64,000 nt of DNA from Urechidicola vernalis (GTDB lineage: Bacteria; Bacteroidota; Bacteroidia; Flavobacteriales; Flavobacteriaceae). How positions within the stretch are numbered: position 1 is the stretch's first letter; each line of letters begins with the position of its first letter. A program made the translations under genes and the position numbers. This document shows, piece after piece, positions 8,664-17,874 of this stretch. Below the pieces are notes generated by a model. It had not been told where the DNA came from, did not search any database, and was given only the letters and a program-made list of their open reading frames with translations. Location of the stretch: the NCBI RefSeq assembly GCF_031846385.1, contig NZ_JAVRHV010000007.1, positions 62,001 to 126,000 of the forward strand. Direction: 5' to 3'.

Positions 8664-9756
8664 ATTAAAACTCATATTAATACTACTTTTTTGGCAACCA
8701 TTTCTTTGGTCGCAAGATTCGTATACAACTTTGTTCAATCCAGGAGAATCTGATTACAACTGCTTTAGAATTCCTGCGGTTGTAAAAACCAACGATGGGA
8801 GTATTTTGGCTTTTGCCGAAGCTCGAAAAAGTAGTTGCTCGGATACTGGAAATATAGATTTGGTAATGAAAAAATCTACCGACGACGGAAAAACGTGGAG
8901 TAAATTGAAGGTGGTTTGGGATGATGGAAATAATGTTTGCGGAAACCCGGTACCAGTAGTGGATCAAAATACCGGGTTTGTACATTTATTATTGACTTGG
9001 AACAATGGTGATGATCATGAGTCGGAAATTATAGCAGGAGCAACTAAGGAAACTCGAGAGGTGTATCATTTAAAATCTGATGATAATGGAGAGAGTTGGT
9101 CTACTCCAAAAAACATTACAAAAACGACAAAGAAAGATAATTGGACCTGGTATGCTACTGGACCTGTACATGGGATTCAATTGGAAAAAGGAGAAAATAA
9201 AGGGCGTTTAGTAATTCCGTGCGATCATATAGAAAGAGATTCAAAAAAATATTATTCGCATGTAATTTATTCTGATGATGGTGGTGAAAATTGGGAATTG
9301 GGAGGAAGAACACCTAAAGATCAAGTAAACGAATGCACGGTAGTAGAGTTAGAGAACGGTGATTTACTTTTGAACATGCGAAATTACGAGCGTAAAGATA
9401 AACAGGCAAGACAAACGGCTATTAGTTCAGATGGAGGCTTGACTTGGATAAGGCAAAACATAGATGCAAATCTACCAGAACCTCGCTGTCAAGGTGCTAT
9501 ATTAAGTGTGGAGAGAGATGGAAAACAAGTGTTACTTTTTACCAATCCGGCGCATGAAAAGAAACGTGAAAACATGTTACTTTCTATCAGTAAAGACCAA
9601 GGAGAATCTTGGGATGAAACGATTTCTATTTATAAATCTCATGCCGCTTATTCAGATTTAGTTGAATTAAATGACAATAAAATATTTGTACTTTTTGAAG
9701 CAGGTAAAGACAATCCCTATCAAGGTATTCACTATAAAATAGTGTCGGTCAAATAG
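8656..9756 (+). CDS. exo-alpha-sialidase, GH33/BNR (second copy)
   Basis: The 366-residue protein has a signal peptide ending around FLWSQ, so it is secreted or periplasmic rather than a lipoprotein. FRIPA near residue 38 is the sialidase arginine motif. The Asp boxes are STDDGKTW, SDDNGESW, SDDGGENW, SSDGGLTW and SKDQGESW. Conserved active-site stretches include FAEARKS, ECTVVELENGDLLLNMRN, EPRCQGA and HAAYSDLVEL. It resembles classical bacterial neuraminidases more closely than the sialidase at 2.5 kb, which is divergent in these regions. The start overlaps the GH20 stop by eight bases, so the two are translationally coupled. Confidence 0.92.
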   Translation: MNKLKLILILLFWQPFLWSQDSYTTLFNPGESDYNCFRIPAVVKTNDGSILAFAEARKSSCSDTGNIDLVMKKSTDDGKTWSKLKVVWDDGNNVCGNPVPVVDQNTGFVHLLLTWNNGDDHESEIIAGATKETREVYHLKSDDNGESWSTPKNITKTTKKDNWTWYATGPVHGIQLEKGENKGRLVIPCDHIERDSKKYYSHVIYSDDGGENWELGGRTPKDQVNECTVVELENGDLLLNMRNYERKDKQARQTAISSDGGLTWIRQNIDANLPEPRCQGAILSVERDGKQVLLFTNPAHEKKRENMLLSISKDQGESWDETISIYKSHAAYSDLVELNDNKIFVLFEAGKDNPYQGIHYKIVSVK

Positions 9757-9829
9757 TAGGTGCTTTTAATATGTATAACATAATACAATTTTATTAGTTA
9801 TTGTGTATATTGCGACCAAATAGCCATTT

Positions 9830-12514
9830 ATGATGAAACAAATTCTATATATTTTCTGCTTTTTATTCAGTTTAAACTTAATAGCTCAAAACGATACAGC
9901 CATTTTTGATTGGAAAACCGATGTAGAAATTCCAAATAAAGTTGGACTGAATGGGTCTTTTAGCGGTGTTCATAATGACGCCTTAATTATTGCAGGGGGC
10001 GCGAATTTTCCGGACAAACCTGTTTGGGAAGGTGGTAAAAAGAAATGGCATAGCACAATTTATGTGTTGCCAAATAAAAACGAACCTTCGAATTGGATTA
10101 CCTCTGAAGTAGTATTGCCTTATCCAATGGCAAATGGTGTTTCTATTAATACTTCCAAAGGAATTTTATGTATCGGTGGCGATAATGAAAGCACGGTATT
10201 TAAATCGGTGTTTTTCTTAAAATGGAATGCTAAAACTAAAACCGTAGAAATAGAGAATTTACCTGATTTACCAATTCCGCTTTCAAATTTTGGAGGAAGC
10301 ATGATTGACGATATGGTGTATCTAGTCGGTGGTCAATTAGAAAAAGGAGGAATCTCAACAAATTCATTTCTGTCATTCAACGTTATTACATCCTTAACTA
10401 GAAAACAATATACATGGAAACAACATGAAGAATTTCCTGGAATGCATCGTATTCAGCCTGTTGTTGTTGCACAAAGTAACGGGCATCAAGATTGTTTATA
10501 TGTGTTTAGTGGTTTGTCTTATGATGCTAGCAAAGATGTTGCATATAATTTATTGGGCGATGTGTACGAATTTGATCCGCATAGAAATGTTTGGTCACAA
10601 AAAAATGATATCCCTTCTAACGGGACACCAGGTATTGAACATGGCTATGTTGCGGCCGCACCTTCAATAAAAGTTGGAGATTCTCATATTTTAATTTTTG
10701 GAGGAGCCGGTGGAGAACATCAAGAATTAAACAATAGAATTAGTAATTGGGAGCAACAAAATATCTTAAAAGATAAGGCTGAACTTGCCGATAACGAAAA
10801 GTTGAAGTTAGAAGCCTTGCAGACTGAGGACAAAGAATTGGTGAAAGCCACATCGTTTTCAAAAACGGTTTGGGCGTATCATACCATTACGGATACCTGG
10901 AGTAAACGCGGAGAGCATCCGAACCAAACACAGGTTGTTGCCAATGCTATAAAATGGGGGGATGCTATTGTGATTCCTGGTGGAGAAGTACGACCAGGCG
11001 TAAGAACAAGTTCAGTGACAATAGCAACGCAAAAACCATATGAAGCGAGTTTCGGCTGGATTAATTATGTAACCTTGGTTGCTTACCTATTAATTATGGT
11101 ATTAATGGGTTGGTATTTTTCAAGAAAAAATAAAACGACTGACGATTATTTCTTAGCAGGAGGTCGTATTCCATGGTGGGCTGCTGGGTTAAGTATCTAT
11201 GCAACCATGCTAAGCGCTATTACCTATTTATCGCAACCGGCATTGGCATATTCGTTCGATTGGCAAGCTTATTTAGGATATTTCGCCATTTTATTAGTGG
11301 TGCCAATTGTAATCGCATTTTATTTGCCGTTTTTTAGAAAATTAAATATTACAACCGCTTATGAATATTTAGAAAAGAGATTCAATGTAGTTATAAGAAT
11401 GTTCGGTAGTACTTCGTTTGTACTGTTTCAATTAGTGCGAATGGGAATTGTGGTGTACTTGCCAGCTTTGGCATTATCTACTGTAGTGGGAATCGATATT
11501 TATTTAGCCATTGTGGTTATGGGTATTCTAGCCATTTTATACACCTATTTAGGTGGAATGGAAGCCGTAATTTGGACAGATGTTGTGCAAGTTATTGTAT
11601 TGATTTTGGGATTGATTTTAGGACTGATATTTATTGCTATTGAAATTGGAGATGTTGGGTATATTTTTGAAACTGCCTATGCTGATGGAAAGATGCAAAT
11701 GGTAGATCTACGATTTAGTTTTACTGAAGTGGTAACCTGGTCCTTGTTTTTAGGTTCATTTGCGTTGACTTTAGTGCCTTATACAACAGATCAGGCCGTA
11801 GTACAACGGTATATGACAACAGCCAATGAAAAAGAAGCGAGAAAGAGTATATGGTTAAACGGATTTATTGCAATCCCTGCCGGATTGCTAATCTTTACAA
11901 TGGGAGCGTTTTTATATGTGTATTTTAAAGAGCATCCTGAGTTTTTATCGGTAGGTATGCAAAACGACAGTGTGTTTCCATTGTTTATAACAAACCATTT
12001 GCCGCCAGGAATTGCAGGGTTGGTAATTGCAGGTATTTTCTCAGCATCTATGAGTAGTTTAGATAGTAGTATGCACAGTATTTCTACAGTGGTTACTGTT
12101 GATTTTTATAAACGATTTTCAAGTAAGTATTCCGAAGAAAACGGATTGCAAATGGCCAAATGGATTACGGTTATAGTAGGTGTATTCGGAACGATAATAG
12201 CCTGTTTAATGGCTGCTTTCCCGGTAAAGTCATTGTTCTTTTTATTCCAAGAAGTTATAGGTCTTCTAGGAAGTGCAATCGCAGGGATATTCATTTTAGG
12301 AATCTTTGTAAAATCGGCCAATTGGAAAGGAACCTTAATTGGTGCAATTTTAAGTATAGTAGTATTGGCGTTTATAAAATACAACACACCAATTAACTTT
12401 TATATTTATCCACTAATTGCTATTCCGGTTTGTGTAATTGGAGGTTGGTTGTTTAGTTTTGTTTTTAAAGTTGAACAAAAGAATTTGGAAGAATTGACCT
12501 ACAGTAAAAAGTAG
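9830..12514 (+). CDS. fusion of Kelch NanM-like mutarotase and sodium:solute symporter (NanT-like)
   Basis: The 894-residue protein has a signal peptide (ends LIAQ), then Kelch repeats over residues about 25-400 of the cyclically permuted N-acetylneuraminate mutarotase type (LIIAGGANFPDKP, LYVFSGLSYD, ILIFGGAGGEH, VIPGGEVRPG). Residues about 405-890 form a multi-spanning sodium:solute symporter: TDDYFLAGGRIPWWAAG, SAITYLSQPALAYSF, GGMEAVIWTDVVQ and a late SASMSSLDSSMHS motif. The Kelch part would sit in the periplasm and convert alpha- to beta-sialic acid for the attached transporter. It ends the cluster and meets the next gene tail-to-tail with nine bases between. The two domain calls are firm; the substrate is inferred from neighbours. 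Confidence 0.87.
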   Translation: MMKQILYIFCFLFSLNLIAQNDTAIFDWKTDVEIPNKVGLNGSFSGVHNDALIIAGGANFPDKPVWEGGKKKWHSTIYVLPNKNEPSNWITSEVVLPYPMANGVSINTSKGILCIGGDNESTVFKSVFFLKWNAKTKTVEIENLPDLPIPLSNFGGSMIDDMVYLVGGQLEKGGISTNSFLSFNVITSLTRKQYTWKQHEEFPGMHRIQPVVVAQSNGHQDCLYVFSGLSYDASKDVAYNLLGDVYEFDPHRNVWSQKNDIPSNGTPGIEHGYVAAAPSIKVGDSHILIFGGAGGEHQELNNRISNWEQQNILKDKAELADNEKLKLEALQTEDKELVKATSFSKTVWAYHTITDTWSKRGEHPNQTQVVANAIKWGDAIVIPGGEVRPGVRTSSVTIATQKPYEASFGWINYVTLVAYLLIMVLMGWYFSRKNKTTDDYFLAGGRIPWWAAGLSIYATMLSAITYLSQPALAYSFDWQAYLGYFAILLVVPIVIAFYLPFFRKLNITTAYEYLEKRFNVVIRMFGSTSFVLFQLVRMGIVVYLPALALSTVVGIDIYLAIVVMGILAILYTYLGGMEAVIWTDVVQVIVLILGLILGLIFIAIEIGDVGYIFETAYADGKMQMVDLRFSFTEVVTWSLFLGSFALTLVPYTTDQAVVQRYMTTANEKEARKSIWLNGFIAIPAGLLIFTMGAFLYVYFKEHPEFLSVGMQNDSVFPLFITNHLPPGIAGLVIAGIFSASMSSLDSSMHSISTVVTVDFYKRFSSKYSEENGLQMAKWITVIVGVFGTIIACLMAAFPVKSLFFLFQEVIGLLGSAIAGIFILGIFVKSANWKGTLIGAILSIVVLAFIKYNTPINFYIYPLIAIPVCVIGGWLFSFVFKVEQKNLEELTYSKK

Positions 12515-12523
12515 TTAAGGCTT

Positions 12524-13438
12524 TTAAATTTTATCCAACCATAGAAATTGATACCCTAATAAATAAGAGGTAAAGTCTGTACCAATATTTGTAGAAAGGC
12601 CATTTGTTGCAATAAACTTTAGCGAACCTTTTTTTCCTATTCTTCTAGAAAAAGTAAAACTATAACGTGAGTTATTTTGGTGATTTTCTTGTTTTAATTC
12701 ATTTAAATGAGTTTGACCAAAAAACACAGCGCCAATTGCCACAGACGCCCAAGTTTTTGGATTGAATATATAGGCAGTATTCAATTGCGTACTTAACAAT
12801 GGTTCTTGCCAAAGTTTATTATCAGCATAGAACGAATTATTTGTAGTGAAAAACCAAGAACTAACATGACCTTCTATAATTAACTTTGGAGAGATGCGAT
12901 AAGCGGCTGCCGTCTTAAAATGGAAGCCAAACCGATTAGAACCTAAATTTATCAATTTTGAATTGTCGTATTGTCCAATAGGTATTCTTGTTTTTAATGC
13001 AACCCCTAATTTAAATTTTGAGATTTTTCGTTGTCCAAATTTTGAAGCCTCTAATGGTTCATCTCCAATTAATATTATAGACACTCTAAAGTTTGGGTCT
13101 CCAATACCGGTTCTAGTGGTTTCTTGGGCTGAATCCTCTACAAGGGCATTGAACTGCGCGTTGGAATAGGAAAGATTAAAATCGAATTTCGCCAATTTGT
13201 TAAACAAACTAAAACTTCTAACATAAACAATAGTCCCAGAATGCATATCAGAATTTAAATCTTCTATAGGTAATGAATTATCCATTAAAATATTACCAGT
13301 AGAATAACTATAAATTACACCAGCAATATTTGATTTTATAGGTAAGGATGATAAAAATCGAGGCTCTAAATCTTGAGAAATGGACTTAAAACTAGATAAT
13401 ATGAGTACTGCTAGAAAGAATTTATTGAAAAACTTCAT
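12524..13438 (-). CDS. outer-membrane transporter-like beta-barrel protein
   Basis: The 304-residue protein has an N-terminal signal peptide (ends SFKSISQ) and then alternating polar/hydrophobic strands throughout, ending in aromatic-rich segments (LLGYQFLWL). The TRTGIGDPNFRVS segment near residue 110 and LGVALKTRIPIGQYD near 143 resemble the MetA-pathway/'transporter' outer-membrane family. No specific substrate can be read from it. It lies convergent to the Kelch-symporter gene and is the third of three minus-strand genes, with 59 bp to the gene upstream of it. The barrel prediction is by eye. Confidence 0.6.
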   Translation of the reverse strand: MKFFNKFFLAVLILSSFKSISQDLEPRFLSSLPIKSNIAGVIYSYSTGNILMDNSLPIEDLNSDMHSGTIVYVRSFSLFNKLAKFDFNLSYSNAQFNALVEDSAQETTRTGIGDPNFRVSIILIGDEPLEASKFGQRKISKFKLGVALKTRIPIGQYDNSKLINLGSNRFGFHFKTAAAYRISPKLIIEGHVSSWFFTTNNSFYADNKLWQEPLLSTQLNTAYIFNPKTWASVAIGAVFFGQTHLNELKQENHQNNSRYSFTFSRRIGKKGSLKFIATNGLSTNIGTDFTSYLLGYQFLWLDKI

Positions 13439-13497
13439 TCTAACGAATTTACGATATTATTCAAAAATGAAAAAAGACATATAATTGAAAGACTATT

Positions 13498-13839
13498 TTA
13501 TAAGTCATATTCAATTAATAATTTACCATTTGTACAACGATATGGATTAAATAAAAATATTTTGTTGTAAGTGCCATAGTATTCCATCTGTAATATAGTA
13601 TCGATATTTCCAGAAAATTTAAAATTATAAGTATCACCTTGTTCTTTTATGATAATACTGTCATTACAAAAACCCTTCACGCGAATTAATGCTTTAGTAT
13701 AGGATTTATTTGGATATGGTTTTTGAGTGTCTATTCTGCCTTTAGAAAAATTTTCAACAGTAAATTGAATACGATCTGTTTTTTCAGAACAAGAGTATAA
13801 ACACAATAGGATAAGGCTGAAATAAAGTTTTCTAATCAT
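13498..13839 (-). CDS. small lipoprotein, unknown function
   Basis: The 113-residue product begins MIRKLYFSLILLCLYSCSEK, a clear lipoprotein signal with Cys17. The remainder is a short beta-rich domain with no motif I recognise. Its start codon overlaps the stop of the upstream gene by one base (TAATG), so the pair is translationally coupled and probably functions together in the envelope. Confidence 0.7.
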   Translation of the reverse strand: MIRKLYFSLILLCLYSCSEKTDRIQFTVENFSKGRIDTQKPYPNKSYTKALIRVKGFCNDSIIIKEQGDTYNFKFSGNIDTILQMEYYGTYNKIFLFNPYRCTNGKLLIEYDL

Positions 13840-14270
13840 TATTCTTGTAACGTGGCTATAGTTTTTATTTCAATAAAATTCCCATCTACTATAAAATAAA
13901 CTGTAAAGCGGTCGAAATACCGCATTATTTTATAAGAGTCAAAATGTTGTGTCGTATTATCAATAAAGGTTTTAGGTTTTGCTTTTAAATATGATTTTAA
14001 ATTATGTATTGAGTTAGGTCTTAAATTGGTTAAGATTTTGGAGTTGGAAATTTGAGTGAATAATAATAAGTTTTCTCTAATAATTTGTCCAAAGGCAGAT
14101 GTTACAATTTCTTCGTCAATAAACTTGATTGTGTTATTTTCTTCATAATTCTTTAAACAAACTAGATAATCAGAGTCAAACTGAAAATATAATGTGTCTT
14201 TAGTTGAATTTTGACCTTTGGAATACCATGTTGCACAAAGCAAAATTATTAATACGATTCGTTGTTTCAT
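13839..14270 (-). CDS. secreted/periplasmic protein, unknown function
   Basis: I place the start at the second possible ATG, opposite 14268-14270 (MKQRIVLIILLCATWYSKGQ), which gives a clean signal peptide. The upstream ATG at 14279 would begin at the expected transcription start from the -7 box at 14284-14291. The mature part of about 120 residues has no recognised domain. It heads a coupled pair with the lipoprotein gene, overlapping by one base. Confidence 0.65.
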   Translation of the reverse strand: MKQRIVLIILLCATWYSKGQNSTKDTLYFQFDSDYLVCLKNYEENNTIKFIDEEIVTSAFGQIIRENLLLFTQISNSKILTNLRPNSIHNLKSYLKAKPKTFIDNTTQHFDSYKIMRYFDRFTVYFIVDGNFIEIKTIATLQE

Positions 14271-14283
14271 AGTTGGCAAATAG

Positions 14284-14291
14284 CAAAATTA
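14284..14291 (-). promoter_or_regulatory. -7 box for the 14.27 kb secreted-protein gene
   Basis: The minus strand reads TAATTTTG, matching TAnnTTTG. It is 14 bp before the preferred start codon. Confidence 0.5.
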
Positions 14292-14304
14292 AAATTAAGG
14301 AAAA

Positions 14305-14364
14305 TCTAAAAATAAAAAAACCCCGAAATCAAAAGATTTCGAGGTTTAGTAATAAAGGCGGGAC
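14305..14364. repeat. 60-bp direct repeat, left copy (terminator plus degenerate tRNA-Leu 3' end)
   Basis: This segment matches 17614-17673 at 58 of 60 positions. It contains the hairpin CGAAATC-AAAA-GATTTCG (14324-14341) followed on the plus strand by TTTAG. It then carries a 15-base stretch matching the 3' end of tRNA-Leu (30699-30713) with two changes. It looks like an old attachment-site copy. Confidence 0.85.
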
Positions 14365-14371
14365 AACAAAT

Positions 14372-14412
14372 AAAATCCGTAATTAGCTTTAAATAGGTTG
14401 ATTGCGGATTTT
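14372..14412. terminator. inverted repeat, possible bidirectional terminator, in the 346-bp gap before the PhoD gene
   Basis: AAAATCCG (14372-14379) pairs with CGGATTTT (14405-14412) around a 25-base loop, with T-runs on both sides. The rest of the 14280-14625 gap holds the 60-bp repeat and A+T-rich sequence in which I recognise no gene or clear promoter. Confidence 0.35.
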
Positions 14413-14625
14413 TTAATATTGTTTTAGATTTTATTTAGAGTATTTCTAAAACAATCTCTCTGCCCGTTACCTAATATTTAAATTATTCGTCTATAATTCG
14501 TGTCAACAGTTTTCCGTAGTTTTATGGAATCTTTAAAACAAAAAAATAACGAATAATAATAGTCTAATCAGAGTTTAAGAATTGAATTTATCTAAATTCT
14601 AAGAGTAACAATCAAAAATATAGAA

Positions 14626-16104
14626 ATGAATAGATGTGTATTTAATAAGTCTAAGTTTTGGTATCTAATTTTTGTCTTAATTTTAGTTTCATGTGATACT
14701 TTAAGAGAAACCAATGGACCTTTTTTTGGGAATGGAATTCACAACGGATGGGCAGACCAAAATTCTATTGTTATTTGGACAAGACTTACTAAAAATGCGG
14801 AACGCAATACAAAAGGAACTCCGTTTATAGCAATGAAACGGGAAAAATTGAACCAATATGATGCAGAAGGATTTGATGATGAAATTTATGCAGCACAAAT
14901 GCCAGAAGGTAAAACCTTAGAAAATATGTTAGATGCTTGCCCTGGAACAAGTGGTGAGGTAAAATTAACGTATTTCCCTTTAGGAAATGAAGAAGACAAA
15001 ATAGCAACTGATTGGGTGGCTGTTGCCAATGATAAAAATTTTACAACACAGTGGAAATTAGAAAACCTAAGACCTGGAACTAATTATGCAGTTCAGATTG
15101 AGGCTCGAAAGGATGAAAATTCAGCGATTTCCGATACTGTAACGGGTGCATTTAAAACAGCGCCGGAAACGGAAAGTACGGATGATATAAATTTTTCTAT
15201 AGTTACTTGTCATGATTATTTAAGAAAGGATGACCCAGACGGACACCTTATATACAAGGCGTTAGAAGATTTGAATCCAGATTTTTATGTGCATACAGGT
15301 GATATTGAATATTATGATAAAATGCAGCCTTATGCCATGACAGAAGAACTTATGCGCTTTAAATGGGATCGACTTTTTGGATTACCGCTTCAAAGAGAAT
15401 TCTGGTCGAACCATACTACTTATTACATGAAAGACGATCATGATATTTTGAGAAATGATGCATATCCTGGAATGCATTATGGATCAGTAACCTTTGAGCG
15501 TGGGCAAGAAATCTTTGATAAAGAACAATTTCCAACGCATGATAAATTTTACAAAACCATTCGTTGGAGCAAGGATGTACAGGTTTGGATAACTGAAAGT
15601 AGAAATTATAGAAGTCAAAACGATATGCCAGATGGACCTGGAAAAACAATTTTTGGGGCTGAACAAAAAGCATGGTTATTTAAAACCCTCCAGGAATCTG
15701 ATGCAACATTTAAAATAATTATCAATGCAAACCCCATTCTTGGTCCGGATAGAATAAAGAAATATGATAGTTACGCCAATAAGGCATTTAAAACGGAGGC
15801 GGATGAAATTCGATCTTTTCTAAATGAATTTGACAATGTTTATTTGGTCAATGGTGATAGGCATTGGCAATATGTAACACATTTAGAAGGGACAAACTTA
15901 TGGGAATTTGGTTGTGGAGCAGGATCTGATAAACACGCAAGTGGATGGAATCCAAATGACAAAAGACCTGAGCATAAATTTCTAAGAGTAAAGGGTGGTT
16001 TTTTACAAGGTAATGTTTCTAGAACTGAAGGTAATCCTACACTTAAATTACAACTTATGGATGTTGGTGGTAATGTTGTTTTTGAAAAAAAGTTTGTAAA
16101 ATAA
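14626..16104 (+). CDS. PhoD-like phosphodiesterase/alkaline phosphatase, lipoprotein
   Basis: The 492-residue protein has a lipoprotein signal (LILVSC, Cys23). An N-terminal Ig-like PhoD domain follows (GIHNGWADQNSIVIWTRLTK near residue 37). The catalytic domain has the metal-site motifs of PhoD-type phosphoesterases: SIVTCHDY near residue 191, HTGDIEYYD near 224, KDDHDILRND near 268 and VNGDRHWQY near 408. It would hydrolyse phosphomono- or diesters at the cell envelope. A sulfatase gene starts about 18 bases after the stop, so the two are probably co-transcribed and may act on one phosphorylated and sulfated substrate. The pair lies between two 60-bp direct repeats, suggesting acquisition as a block. 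Confidence 0.87.
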   Translation: MNRCVFNKSKFWYLIFVLILVSCDTLRETNGPFFGNGIHNGWADQNSIVIWTRLTKNAERNTKGTPFIAMKREKLNQYDAEGFDDEIYAAQMPEGKTLENMLDACPGTSGEVKLTYFPLGNEEDKIATDWVAVANDKNFTTQWKLENLRPGTNYAVQIEARKDENSAISDTVTGAFKTAPETESTDDINFSIVTCHDYLRKDDPDGHLIYKALEDLNPDFYVHTGDIEYYDKMQPYAMTEELMRFKWDRLFGLPLQREFWSNHTTYYMKDDHDILRNDAYPGMHYGSVTFERGQEIFDKEQFPTHDKFYKTIRWSKDVQVWITESRNYRSQNDMPDGPGKTIFGAEQKAWLFKTLQESDATFKIIINANPILGPDRIKKYDSYANKAFKTEADEIRSFLNEFDNVYLVNGDRHWQYVTHLEGTNLWEFGCGAGSDKHASGWNPNDKRPEHKFLRVKGGFLQGNVSRTEGNPTLKLQLMDVGGNVVFEKKFVK

Positions 16105-16121
16105 AATTGAATAAAACGATA

Positions 16122-17513
16122 ATGAATGCATCAATTTTAAAAATGAGCGATAAATCAGTCTTTTTAACGCTACTAGTTTTGTTGTCTTTCAGCTCTTTGA
16201 GAGGGCAAGATAAAGTATTAGAAAAGCCAAATATCTTACTAATTATTACGGATCAACATCACGTAGACGCAATGAGTTGTGTGGGGAATACATACCTTAA
16301 GACGCCTAATATTGATAAATTGGCAGGAGACGGTGTGCTATTCAGCAACAATTATGTTACACAACCCTTATGCCTTCCCTTTCGGTCTAGTTTGCAAACG
16401 GGCCGTTATCCACATCAAATAGGAACCATCAGAAATGGGCTTAAAATAAAAGAGGGAAATGCGTTTTTAGGAAACCTAGTCAAATCTGCTGGTTATACAA
16501 GCGACTATATTGGGAAGTGGCACGTTGGAGCAACAGAAGTAGCAGCGGGCTATAATTATGAAGAAAGTAAAAAATCAACCGATACTAAAAGAGCGACGGC
16601 AGCAGAAGCATTTTTATTAAAGAAAAGGGAGCAACCTTTTTTCTTAACGGTCTCTTTTATGAATCCACATAATATTTGTGAATTGGCACGAGCAGATGCC
16701 ATTGGAACCAATTTGCCAGATGGTCCAATAGAATTGGCACCAGACGATTTAAGTAAGTTGCCACCACTTCCAGATAATTTTGAAATCCCAGAAAACGAAC
16801 CAACTGTACTTCGTGAAATTCAGGGAGATACTCACTTTCATTATCCAACCCAAGAATGGGATGAAAAAACATGGCGACAGTATTTGTGGGGTTATTATCG
16901 CTTAGTAGAAAAGGTGGATGCGGAAATAGGTAAAGTGTTAGCGGCTTTAAAAAATGGAGGTTACGAAGACAATACCATCGTAATATTTACAAGCGATCAT
17001 GGAGAAGGTGTTGCCATGCATCACTGGAATCAAAAACAAATTCTTTATGATGAATCTGTAAAGACGCCATTTATTATTCAATGGAAAGGGGAAACGAAGA
17101 AAAGAGTGTATTCAGAATTGGTTTCTAATGCTCTCGATATTCCAGTGACCATTTTGGATGTAATCGGAACTGATATTCCAAAAGAAATGGAAGGAAAATC
17201 ACTAAAACCTATCCTAGAGGGTAAATCTGTAAAACCCCGTAAGTATGTGGTGAGTGAAACCATGTTTGCACAGGGAGATAAAGAGTTAGGCGCAACCGGT
17301 AGAATGATCCGTACAAAAAAATACAAATACTGTATTTATGACAATGGTGAAAAACGAGAACAATTGTTTGATATGAAAAACGATCCAGGTGAAATGAAGA
17401 ATTTGGTATATGAAAAAGGATTTGAAAAGATTCTAATCAAACATCGCAAATTAATTGGAAAATGGGCTAAAGAAACCAATGATAAGGAGTTTCCGTATTA
17501 TAAGATGAATTAA
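16122..17513 (+). CDS. type I sulfatase, secreted
   Basis: The sulfatase signature CLPFRSSLQTG (near residue 85) supplies the Cys that becomes formylglycine. ITDQHHVDAM and TSDHGEG give metal-binding residues, and YIGKWHVG and FIIQW are further conserved points. Three in-frame starts exist. TTG at 16107 is least likely, and ATG at 16122 or 16143 is preferred. ATG 16143 gives the neatest signal peptide, MSDKSVFLTLLVLLSFSSLRG. The protein would remove sulfate esters from a glycan outside the cytoplasm; the substrate cannot be read from sequence. It is coupled to the PhoD-like gene and followed by the right copy of the 60-bp repeat. Confidence 0.88.
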   Translation: MNASILKMSDKSVFLTLLVLLSFSSLRGQDKVLEKPNILLIITDQHHVDAMSCVGNTYLKTPNIDKLAGDGVLFSNNYVTQPLCLPFRSSLQTGRYPHQIGTIRNGLKIKEGNAFLGNLVKSAGYTSDYIGKWHVGATEVAAGYNYEESKKSTDTKRATAAEAFLLKKREQPFFLTVSFMNPHNICELARADAIGTNLPDGPIELAPDDLSKLPPLPDNFEIPENEPTVLREIQGDTHFHYPTQEWDEKTWRQYLWGYYRLVEKVDAEIGKVLAALKNGGYEDNTIVIFTSDHGEGVAMHHWNQKQILYDESVKTPFIIQWKGETKKRVYSELVSNALDIPVTILDVIGTDIPKEMEGKSLKPILEGKSVKPRKYVVSETMFAQGDKELGATGRMIRTKKYKYCIYDNGEKREQLFDMKNDPGEMKNLVYEKGFEKILIKHRKLIGKWAKETNDKEFPYYKMN

Positions 17514-17613
17514 TTGTAAGGATTAATAATAGAAGATGTGACAAAATCTGATATGTTTCACTCATATTTCTGTATGATTTTTCTTATAGTGCATAAAACG
17601 TATTCTTGTCGTT

Positions 17614-17673
17614 TCTAAAAATAAAAAAACCCCGAAATCAAAAGATTTCGAGGTTTAGTACTGAAGGCGGGAC
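17614..17673. repeat. 60-bp direct repeat, right copy (old tRNA-Leu terminator plus tRNA 3' end)
   Basis: This copy matches 14305-14364 at 58 of 60 positions. Its tRNA portion is an exact match to the intact tRNA-Leu 3' end. It contains the hairpin that probably terminated tRNA-Leu before the island arrived. Confidence 0.85.
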
Positions 17674-17680
17674 TTGAACC
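17654..17680. other. attL of the tRNA-Leu island
   Basis: These 27 bases are identical to 30694-30720, which is the 3' end of the tRNA-Leu(UAA) gene. The two sequences differ immediately outside. A tyrosine integrase gene starts 195 bp to the right, as is usual for tRNA-targeting islands. Confidence 0.88.
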
Positions 17681-17820
17681 TTTTTTTAATTAAAAATGAC
17701 GACTCGCTTATAAACACTGTGTTTTTAGAGCAAAAACCTCTTGTCTAAAGGATTTGTTTCAATTTAGGTTTTAGTCATGAGCACTCACTAGTTTTCAACA
17801 ATATTTAGAATTAGTCATAA

Positions 17821-17840
17821 AACCGTCCAAATAACGTTCA
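17821..17840. other. candidate integrase arm sites, left end
   Basis: The sequence AACCGTCCAAATAACGTTCA contains the units CCGTCCAAA and ACGTTCA. The same units occur in swapped order at 30621-30640 near the right end, which is the placement expected of arm-type binding sites. This is pattern-based only. Confidence 0.35.
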
Positions 17841-17847
17841 TATTTTT

Positions 17848-17855
17848 TACCTTTG
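17848..17855 (+). promoter_or_regulatory. -7 box for the island integrase
   Basis: TACCTTTG matches TAnnTTTG and lies 20 bp before the integrase ATG. Confidence 0.55.
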
Positions 17856-17874
17856 TGGTTTAAATGTTTTTAAT

